7,099 nt of DNA from an uncultured Faecalibacterium sp. Its GTDB lineage: Bacteria > Bacillota > Clostridia > Oscillospirales > Ruminococcaceae. Numbering within the stretch: position 1 is the first letter of the stretch; each line of letters opens with the position of its first letter. The notes beneath the pieces are model-generated. The model made no database searches and had not been told where the DNA came from. It saw nothing but the letters and a program-made list of their open reading frames with translations. The stretch lies in contig CAAHET010000201.1 of NCBI GenBank assembly GCA_900772565.1, forward strand, positions 1-7,099. Direction: 5' to 3'. This document shows, piece after piece, positions 1 through 4,302 of the stretch. A program made the position numbers and the translations under genes.

Positions 1-49
1 CGCGGTAGCTGCTGTCGCAGCCGATAAAGGTCTCAACGTTGGGGTGCAT
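1..49 (-). CDS. speB: Probable agmatinase, N-terminal 16 codons only (runs off the left edge)
   Basis: Read leftward from an ATG at 49, the frame gives MHPNVETFIGCDSSYR before the window ends. The stretch ETFIGCDSSY resembles the N-terminus I know from clostridial agmatinases of the ureohydrolase family, which hydrolyse agmatine to putrescine and urea. No catalytic metal-binding motif falls inside the window, so the call rests on this short match and on context. The ATG shares one base with the speE stop codon (TGATG), and a GGAGG lies at 57-61 inside the end of speE, 7 nt from the ATG. That arrangement implies translational coupling. Agmatinase would supply the putrescine that the neighbouring spermidine synthase uses, downstream of a decarboxylase making agmatine. 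Another ureohydrolase (arginase-like) cannot be excluded. Confidence 0.7.
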   Translation of the reverse strand, partial: MHPNVETFIGCDSSYR

Positions 50-906
50 CAGTGTTCCTCCACTTCCCGCAGCATCTCCTCCAGAAAAGCCGGCAGGTAG
101 AATGCTCCGATATGCAGTTTGGTGGTATAGTAGCGGGTACGCATATTCAGCGCCTTCCACGCTTCTGCGTCCAGATCATCGATGGGATGATATTTTTTAC
201 TTGCAAAGCCGAACAGCCAGTAGCCCGCCGCAAAGGTGGGGATATGTGCCTGATACACCCGGCTGATGGGGAAGGTGGACGCAATGCGCTTGTGGCTGCG
301 CTGCATGGCGCTGGCGTCCTCGGCGTAGAAGGGGCTGCCCTGCTGGTTGACCATGATGCCGTCCTCTTTCAGGGCGTTGAAGCAGCTGCCGTAGAACTCG
401 CGGGTGAACAGACCCTCGGAGGGGCCAAAGGGGTCGGAGGAGTCCACGATGATCAGGTCGTATTCTTCCTCGCAGCGGCGGATATACTTCAGGGCGTTTT
501 CAAAGTAGATATGCACCCGGCGGTCATCCATACGGCAGGCATTGCCGGGCAGGTAGGCGCGGCAGGCTTCCACCACCTGCGGGTCCATCTCCACAAGGTC
601 GATGCGCTCCACACGGTCATAGCGGGTCAGCTCCCGCACCACGCCGCCGTCACCGGCACCAATGACCAGAATATCCTTGGCTTCCTTATGCACCGCCATG
701 GGCACATGGACGATCATTTCATCGTAGATGAACTCGTCGCGCTCGGTCAGCATCACGTTGCCGTCCAGCGTGAGCACCCGGCCGAACTCCGGGGTCTCAA
801 AGATATCAATGCGCTGGTAATCGCTCTGCTTAGAGTAGAGCTGCTTGTTCACCCGGATGCTGTGCTTCACATCCGGGGTGTGAAACTCTGAAAACCAAAA
901 TTCCAT
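49..906 (-). CDS. speE: Spermidine synthase (polyamine aminopropyltransferase)
   Basis: A 285-residue cytosolic enzyme that transfers the aminopropyl group of decarboxylated S-adenosylmethionine to putrescine, giving spermidine and methylthioadenosine. The length is normal for the family. An N-terminal beta domain (about 1-60) precedes a Rossmann-type methyltransferase-like fold. The nucleotide-binding loop GAGDGG is at 83-88 and the acidic end of the next strand (VEMD) at 105-108. The hallmark DSSDPFGPSEGLF spans 155-167, with D155 and D158 at the family's catalytic aspartate positions. QQGSPF at 188-193 also fits the family. The start is set by GGAGG at 914-918, 7 nt upstream. This site abuts the decarboxylase stop, so only 12 nt separate the two genes. 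The stop overlaps the next ATG. Putrescine is the likely acceptor; preference for another amine such as agmatine or cadaverine cannot be read from the sequence. Confidence 0.95.
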   Translation of the reverse strand: MEFWFSEFHTPDVKHSIRVNKQLYSKQSDYQRIDIFETPEFGRVLTLDGNVMLTERDEFIYDEMIVHVPMAVHKEAKDILVIGAGDGGVVRELTRYDRVERIDLVEMDPQVVEACRAYLPGNACRMDDRRVHIYFENALKYIRRCEEEYDLIIVDSSDPFGPSEGLFTREFYGSCFNALKEDGIMVNQQGSPFYAEDASAMQRSHKRIASTFPISRVYQAHIPTFAAGYWLFGFASKKYHPIDDLDAEAWKALNMRTRYYTTKLHIGAFYLPAFLEEMLREVEEH

Positions 907-918
907 CTCTTTCCCTCC

Positions 919-2385
919 TTATGCCAGAACATTCAGGTGCAAAATTTCAGGGTCCTCCGGGCCGGTCATGCTACAGCCCTTGGCCTTGGCGTACTCGATG
1001 TAGTTCAAGATTTCCTTGGTGATGCGCTCGCCGGGCGCAAGGATGGGGATGCCCGGGGGATAGCACATGACGAACTCGCTGCACACCATGCCCTCGGTCT
1101 CCCGCAGGGGCAGGCTCTTTTTGGGGGCGTAGAAGGCCTCCTGCGGGCTGGCAGCCACCACGGGGTCGATGTATTCCTGACTCAGCAGACCCGAACCGTC
1201 GGTGCGGTAGCGGCGCTTGATCTCGGCCAGTGCACTGACCAGACGCTCCACCTCCTGCGGGCGGTCGCCAATGGACAGGTAGGCAAGGATGTTGCCGATA
1301 TCGCCAAATTCGATCTGAATGTCGTACTCATCCCGCAGGATGTCGTAGACCTCGATGCCGGCCAGACCGATATCCAGTGTATGGACGCTGAGCTTGGTGG
1401 TGTCAAAATCAAAAACGGAATCGCCGTTGCACAGCTCCTTGCCAAAGGCGTAGTAGCCGCCTACGGCGTTGATTTCCTCCCGGGCGTACTCGGCAATGTC
1501 CGCCACCTGATGGAACACCTGCCGTCCCCGCAGCGCCAGATTGCGGCGGGAGATGTCCAGACTGGACATCAGCAGATAGCTGCCGGAGGTGGTCTGGGTC
1601 AGGTTGATGATCTGGCGCACATAACCCGGGTGCACGTTGGGGCCGATGAGCAGCAGGCTGGACTGGGTCAGGCTGCCGCCGCTCTTGTGCATGGACACCG
1701 AGGCCATATCCGCGCCTGCCGCCATGGCAGAAACCGGCAGACCGCCGCCAAAGTAGAAGTGGGTGCCGTGGGCTTCATCCGCAAGGCAGAGCATGCCGGC
1801 GTCGTGCGCCATTTTTACGATGGCACGCAGGTCGGAGCAGATGCCGTAGTAGGTGGGGTTATTCACCAGCACAGCCACGGCATTGGGGTGCTCCTTGATG
1901 GCCTTTGCCACCTGCTCCCGCTTCATGCCCAGCGAGATGCCCAAGCGCTTATCCACCTCCGGGTTCACATACACCGGCACAGCGCCGCACAGCACCAGCG
2001 CGTTCAGCACGCTGCGGTGCACGTTGCGGGGCAGAATGATCTCATCGCCCCGCTTGCAGGCGGTAAGCACCATGCTCTGCACGCTGCTGGTGGTGCCGCC
2101 TACCATTAAAAAGGCGTGTGCTGCGCCAAAGGCATCGGCGGCAAGTTCCTCGGCTTCCCGGATGACCGACACCGGGTGGCAAAGGTTATCCAGCGGCTTC
2201 ATACTGTTCACGTCCACGCCCACGCACTGCTGACCCAGAAAAGCGGTCAGCTCCGGGTTGCCGCGGCCCCGCTTGTGGCCGGGCACGTCAAAGGGCACCA
2301 CCCGCATCTGCCGGAACCGCTCCAGCGCCTCGTAGATGGGCGCACGGCGCTGATCCAGCCGGGAACGCGCTTTGTTCTCGTTCAT
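919..2385 (-). CDS. speA: PLP-dependent Orn/Lys/Arg decarboxylase, probably arginine decarboxylase
   Basis: A 488-residue fold-type I PLP enzyme, close to the roughly 490 residues of Bacillus SpeA-type decarboxylases. It lacks the N-terminal receiver-like wing domain of the large enterobacterial enzymes. Visible marks are PGHKRG at 35-40, GGTTSS at 96-101 for cofactor phosphate contacts, DEAHG at 203-207 (D203 would bind the pyridine nitrogen), and SMHK at 231-234 with K234 as the Schiff-base lysine. The C-terminal family motif YPPGIPILAPGE is at 442-453. The start at 2385 is chosen for a GGAGG at 2391-2395, 5 nt away. The frame stays open upstream to 2562, but only through the leader terminator and from a TTG. 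Substrate preference among arginine, ornithine and lysine is not decidable from motifs. The downstream agmatinase-like gene favours arginine, which would yield agmatine. It is the first gene of the polyamine operon and probably controlled by its leader. Confidence 0.88.
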   Translation of the reverse strand: MNENKARSRLDQRRAPIYEALERFRQMRVVPFDVPGHKRGRGNPELTAFLGQQCVGVDVNSMKPLDNLCHPVSVIREAEELAADAFGAAHAFLMVGGTTSSVQSMVLTACKRGDEIILPRNVHRSVLNALVLCGAVPVYVNPEVDKRLGISLGMKREQVAKAIKEHPNAVAVLVNNPTYYGICSDLRAIVKMAHDAGMLCLADEAHGTHFYFGGGLPVSAMAAGADMASVSMHKSGGSLTQSSLLLIGPNVHPGYVRQIINLTQTTSGSYLLMSSLDISRRNLALRGRQVFHQVADIAEYAREEINAVGGYYAFGKELCNGDSVFDFDTTKLSVHTLDIGLAGIEVYDILRDEYDIQIEFGDIGNILAYLSIGDRPQEVERLVSALAEIKRRYRTDGSGLLSQEYIDPVVAASPQEAFYAPKKSLPLRETEGMVCSEFVMCYPPGIPILAPGERITKEILNYIEYAKAKGCSMTGPEDPEILHLNVLA

Positions 2386-2390
2386 CTTTT

Positions 2391-2395
2391 CCTCC
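2391..2395 (-). promoter_or_regulatory. Ribosome binding site that fixes the decarboxylase start
   Basis: A perfect GGAGG on the minus strand lies 5 nt before the ATG at 2385. No comparable site precedes the upstream in-frame TTG at 2562, which is why the shorter protein is preferred. Confidence 0.85.
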
Positions 2396-2419
2396 GTCCC
2401 TGTTCTCTTTTTGCACAAC

Positions 2420-2460
2420 AAAAAAGCGCAGGCACTGCACAAATGTGCAGACCTGCGCTT
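2420..2460 (-). terminator. Intrinsic terminator in the speA leader (attenuator candidate)
   Basis: Read on the minus strand, AAGCGCAGG (2460-2452) pairs perfectly with CCTGCGCTT (2432-2424). After a small internal loop (2451 opposite 2434-2433), CTGCAC (2450-2445) pairs with GTGCAG (2440-2435) around a four-base loop. The stem runs directly into six T residues (2425-2420). This is a textbook rho-independent terminator of 15 pairs, and it ends only 34 nt before the speA start codon. Transcripts must therefore read through it to express the operon. Either it is an attenuator, or it ends a small RNA made from the region to its right. On the plus strand the hairpin has no adjacent T run, so the minus orientation is favoured. 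Confidence 0.85.
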
Positions 2461-2516
2461 GGAAAAGCTTTTTCCGCGCTGATAAAGCACCCAGCCGTAA
2501 GTGCCGGTGCTGCGCG
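2461..2516 (-). promoter_or_regulatory. Structured speA leader upstream of the terminator
   Basis: On the minus strand, CGCGC (2516-2512) and the adjoining AGCACC (2511-2506) can pair with GCGCG (2479-2475) and GGTGCT (2491-2486). This leaves a 14-nt apical loop and a 6-nt TTATCA bulge. It is followed by a second hairpin, GGAAAA (2475-2470) with TTTTCC (2466-2461), abutting the terminator. In addition, GCGCAGCACCGGCAC (2515-2501) is partly complementary to the 3' arm of the terminator, so an alternative pairing is conceivable. I cannot match it to a named riboswitch class, and its ligand or effector is unknown. I found no convincing leader peptide with its own ribosome binding site. Confidence 0.5.
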
Positions 2517-2552
2517 TTATTTGCGATCCAAAAAGACGGGGTGATGAGAGTC

Positions 2553-2561
2553 TATATAGCA
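2553..2561 (-). promoter_or_regulatory. Candidate extended -10 promoter for the polyamine operon
   Basis: The minus strand reads TGCTATATA, an extended -10 (TGn plus a TATAAT-like hexamer at 2558-2553). I see no good -35 at the usual distance. Transcription would start near 2546, giving a leader of about 160 nt that contains the hairpins and the terminator. This is inferred from motif shape only. Confidence 0.4.
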
Positions 2562-2600
2562 ACTACACTTTTACTACTCTTATTGACCGTTTCACAAGTC

Positions 2601-2617
2601 TGCGCATAGGCTGCGCA
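2601..2617. repeat. Short inverted repeat TGCGCA-5 nt-TGCGCA
   Basis: Two copies of the self-complementary hexamer TGCGCA (2601-2606 and 2612-2617) flank five bases and can form a hairpin on either strand. No T run follows, so it is not an obvious terminator. It lies between two candidate minus-strand promoters and could be an operator or a leader hairpin. Function is unknown. Confidence 0.4.
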
Positions 2618-2641
2618 ATTTCATGGTTGTAAAGGAACCAA

Positions 2642-2672
2642 CTTATAAAATTTGAGCTTCAAACTCAATCAA
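2642..2672 (-). promoter_or_regulatory. Weak candidate minus-strand promoter with an inverted repeat in the spacer
   Basis: The minus strand has TTGATT (2672-2667) and TATAAG (2647-2642) with a rather long 19-nt spacer. The spacer contains TTTGA-AGC-TCAAA (2663-2651), a perfect 5-bp inverted repeat of the kind a repressor could bind. Both readings are motif-based and tentative. A start near 2635 would give a speA leader of about 250 nt. Confidence 0.28.
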
Positions 2673-2676
2673 TAAT

Positions 2677-2745
2677 GGCAGCTTGCGCCGCCGGTCGGCA
2701 GTGGACCCGGCTGTCCGTATGGCCTTAGCCCCGTTTGGGCGGTCC
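2677..2745 (-). ncRNA. Candidate structured RNA or structured repeat element, unidentified
   Basis: This GC-rich segment inside an otherwise AT-rich intergenic stretch can fold as a branched structure. GGACC (2745-2741) closes with GGTCC (2707-2703). Between them sit a GCCC/GGGC hairpin (2740-2737 with 2731-2728) and a short GGC/GCC hairpin (2724-2722 with 2711-2709). Next to it, GGCGGC (2692-2687) pairs with GCTGCC (2682-2677) across a GCAA tetraloop. That last stem contains a G-U pair on the minus strand but an A-C mismatch on the plus strand. Together with the GNRA loop this favours RNA from the minus strand. No protein reading here is convincing. I considered 6S, SRP, tmRNA, RNase P and common riboswitches and could not support any. 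A dispersed genomic repeat is an equally good explanation. Confidence 0.35.
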
Positions 2746-2846
2746 CGAGTAAATTGCTTTGAAAAGACTCTGCAAGGCGGTGTCTCTCAAAATCAACAAA
2801 AGAATAACATGATTCGCCTTTTCTGTCAACTAAAACTTTTTGGCAG

Positions 2847-2874
2847 ACAGCCTTTTCCATGCAGAAAAGACTGT
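2847..2874. other. Unassigned 11-bp hairpin in the intergenic region
   Basis: On the minus strand ACAGTCTTTTC (2874-2864) pairs with GAAAAGGCTGT (2857-2847) around a 6-nt loop, with one G-U pair. On the plus strand the same position is a C-A mismatch, but there the hairpin is followed by TTTT (2874-2877). It could be a processed 3'-end structure downstream of the hydrolase gene on the minus strand, or a weak terminator for a plus-strand transcript. The sequence does not decide between them. Confidence 0.4.
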
Positions 2875-2881
2875 TTTGTGC

Positions 2882-2933
2882 AAAAACGTCCCGCTGAACC
2901 CGCAAAAAGGAGAGCCGCATCGTTTGGTTCAGC
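2882..2933 (-). terminator. Possible terminator downstream of the SGNH hydrolase gene
   Basis: On the minus strand GCTGAACC (2933-2926) pairs perfectly with GGTTCAGC (2900-2893) across a 25-nt loop, and five T residues follow at 2886-2882. The 6-nt gap between stem and T run and the large loop make it a less than ideal intrinsic terminator. Its position just after the stop at 2949 fits that role. Confidence 0.45.
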
Positions 2934-2948
2934 TGTCCTTTGCTCTGG

Positions 2949-3962
2949 TTATTCCGCGCTGTATGCGCTGCCCATGATCCACGGGTTGCTTGCGGAATAT
3001 TTCGCGTGGTTGCGCAAATAAGTGACCCATGCGCCGTAGCCGTTGCCGGCCGAAAGGTGCACGCCGTCCGGTGCGGCGATCATTTCCTTCAGGTTGCCCT
3101 CGCCGTCAGCCAGTGCCTCCCACAGATCCAGATAAACGCAGCCCTTGCTGGCAGCCAGCTGTGCCAGCTGCTCGTTCACGCCGCGCAGCACATCCGAGGC
3201 GAGCCCCGGCTTTTTTTCCGCTGCCGCAGGCCGTACCGGCGGGATAGACTGTACATAAATAATGCAGTCCTCTCCCAGCGTCTGGCGCAGCTCGTCCAGC
3301 ATCTGGCCGTAGTAGGCCAGAAAACGGTCAGATGCACCCAAGGTGGTCAGGGTGTTGGTGCCCAGCAGGATATACAGTTTTTTGGGCTGCGCCGCTGCCA
3401 GCACATCCAGTGCCACCTCCTGCCCGCGGGTGGGGCTCTTGACGGCAGCACGGTTGGCGATAGCATCCGGCCCTACACCTGTATAGCCGCAGATGAGTGC
3501 GCCGCTCAGATTGATTTGGTAGTCCGAGAAGCCCACCGTCAGGCTGTCGCCCAGAAAAGCGGCGTCCGAAAAGTAGCTGAGGTCTACCTGTCCGCAGGCC
3601 GGCTGCCGGATGACGCTGGCGTCGTAAGCCTTAATGGTATAGGCGCCGTCGGTCTGCCGGGCGGGGCCGAAGCTCTCCAGCTGCACCGCCTGTGCCGTGC
3701 CGCTGTCACCAGTGGTACCCTCGCTGCTGCCGGAAGCCGCCTCGCCCTGCATGGGTAGCGGTGCCAGAATATTCTGTGCAATGCCGCCTGCGCCGGTCTG
3801 CGGGGTGCTTTCTTCCTCTGCGGTTCCTTTTTCCAAGATGGCGGTCACCGCATAGGCGACCAGCAGGATGGCCACAATGACCCCCGCCAGCCGCAGCTTG
3901 CCGCCGATGCCCCCGCGCGCGCGCCGCCGGGGTGCCGAATGATACTCGTGTGAAATGCCCAT
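2949..3962 (-). CDS. Membrane-anchored SGNH/GDSL-family hydrolase
   Basis: A 337-residue protein from the ATG at 3962. The N-terminus is short and arginine-rich (RRRARGG at about 12-18), followed by one hydrophobic segment at about 24-43 (LAGVIVAILLVAYAVTAIL). This predicts a signal anchor with the enzyme outside the cell. A Ser/Gly/Ala/Glu/Thr-rich linker to about residue 100 precedes an SGNH domain: FLGDSLTVGF with nucleophile S140 in block I, a glycine at about 163 in block II, LLGTN with N203 in block III, and DGVH with D299 and H302 in block V. Family members are esterases, lipases or carbohydrate O-deacylases. The substrate is not evident; cell-wall or polysaccharide deacetylation would suit the location. 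Starts at 4037 and 4103 are rejected because they lie in or upstream of the predicted promoter. The chosen start has only a weak GGACAGAG-like site upstream. It stands alone, divergent from the phosphofructokinase genes. Confidence 0.85.
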   Translation of the reverse strand: MGISHEYHSAPRRRARGGIGGKLRLAGVIVAILLVAYAVTAILEKGTAEEESTPQTGAGGIAQNILAPLPMQGEAASGSSEGTTGDSGTAQAVQLESFGPARQTDGAYTIKAYDASVIRQPACGQVDLSYFSDAAFLGDSLTVGFSDYQINLSGALICGYTGVGPDAIANRAAVKSPTRGQEVALDVLAAAQPKKLYILLGTNTLTTLGASDRFLAYYGQMLDELRQTLGEDCIIYVQSIPPVRPAAAEKKPGLASDVLRGVNEQLAQLAASKGCVYLDLWEALADGEGNLKEMIAAPDGVHLSAGNGYGAWVTYLRNHAKYSASNPWIMGSAYSAE

Positions 3963-4035
3963 ATTCTCTGTCCAGCTTTCTGCAATTATCCCAACAGGCA
4001 GGTACTTCTGCCCGGTATTTTTGGAGTGCGCACCC

Positions 4036-4064
4036 ATTTTATCATATTTTTTTTGCCTGTGCAA
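4036..4064 (-). promoter_or_regulatory. Candidate promoter of the SGNH hydrolase gene
   Basis: The minus strand shows TTGCAC (4064-4059), a 17-nt A-rich spacer, and TAAAAT (4041-4036), five of six matches to the -10 consensus. A start near 4029 leaves a leader of about 67 nt to the ATG at 3962. It supports that start codon over the longer reading frames. Confidence 0.55.
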
Positions 4065-4072
4065 CCAATTGG
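4065..4072. promoter_or_regulatory. Palindrome CCAATTGG between divergent -35 boxes (operator candidate)
   Basis: A perfect 8-bp palindrome fills most of the 11-bp gap between the two outward-facing -35 elements (4059-4064 and 4076-4081). A protein bound here could act on both promoters. No regulator is identified, and an 8-bp palindrome can occur by chance. Confidence 0.3.
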
Positions 4073-4075
4073 GTC

Positions 4076-4104
4076 TTGCATACAACAGGCAAAACGGGTA
4101 CAAT
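4076..4104 (+). promoter_or_regulatory. Candidate promoter of the phosphofructokinase pair
   Basis: TTGCAT (4076-4081), an exact 17-nt spacer and TACAAT (4099-4104) make a good sigma-A-type promoter. Transcription would begin near 4111-4113, about 190 nt before the first phosphofructokinase start. Confidence 0.65.
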
Positions 4105-4110
4105 AGGATT

Positions 4111-4302
4111 GCAGCTTATTTTGCACATTTTACAAAAAGCGAATGCACAAGCTGCAAATATTTTTGTGTCAGTTGCGGTAGGCGGCTGTTTTGCCGTCCC
4201 GGTCCGTTGGCAGTGCAGGGCCGACAGACCATGTTACCGGACGGTGCGGAAAGCCGTTTGCCCGGCAGCAGACACATTTTAAATGATCTGAAGGAGGTTT
4301 CC
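4111..4302 (+). promoter_or_regulatory. Long structured 5' leader of the phosphofructokinase operon
   Basis: The predicted leader can form several hairpins. GCAGCTT (4111-4117) pairs with AAGCTGC (4149-4155). GGCGGC (4181-4186) pairs with GCCGTC (4193-4198), one G-U. A long stem has 4201-4211 against 4220-4230, 10 of 11 pairs. An alternative pairing of 4194-4203 with 4236-4244 (one bulged C) would disrupt the last two, so switching is conceivable. No intrinsic terminator is present, so any control would more likely act on translation or RNA stability. The AAGGAGG at 4291-4297 itself looks free. No known riboswitch class is recognised. Confidence 0.4.
4291..4297 (+). promoter_or_regulatory. 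Ribosome binding site fixing the first phosphofructokinase start
   Basis: AAGGAGG, a near-perfect anti-SD match, lies 5 nt before the ATG at 4303. It rules out the longer in-frame reading that opens at 3955, which would add 116 residues with no family resemblance and begin upstream of the predicted promoter. Confidence 0.9.

Noticed and set aside
2424..2475. Reading the leader hairpins as a plus-strand terminator.
   Set aside because: On the plus strand the main stem is followed by GGAAAAG, not a T run, and no plus-strand gene ends here.
2490..2515. mini-ykkC (guanidine-II) riboswitch, prompted by an ACGG in the speA leader apical region.
   Set aside because: The ACGG is not in a tetraloop closed by a good stem, and there is no second ACGR hairpin.
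2386..2562. N-terminal extension of the decarboxylase through the leader, or an in-frame leader peptide.
   Set aside because: It begins with TTG or GTG without a ribosome binding site and would translate the terminator hairpin. Family length and the GGAGG at 2391-2395 support the start at 2385.
2600..2830. 6S RNA, SRP RNA, tmRNA, RNase P RNA or T-box leader in the long intergenic gap.
   Set aside because: I could not find the conserved motifs of any of these. The structure is reported only as unidentified.
2683..3021. Small open frames on both strands across the intergenic gap (about 83 and 112 codons).
   Set aside because: No ribosome binding sites, no recognisable domain, and they overlap hairpins and the 3' end of the hydrolase gene.
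3955..4302. N-terminal extension of the first phosphofructokinase by 116 residues.
   Set aside because: It starts upstream of the predicted promoter, resembles no family N-terminus, and the ATG at 4303 has a near-perfect ribosome binding site.
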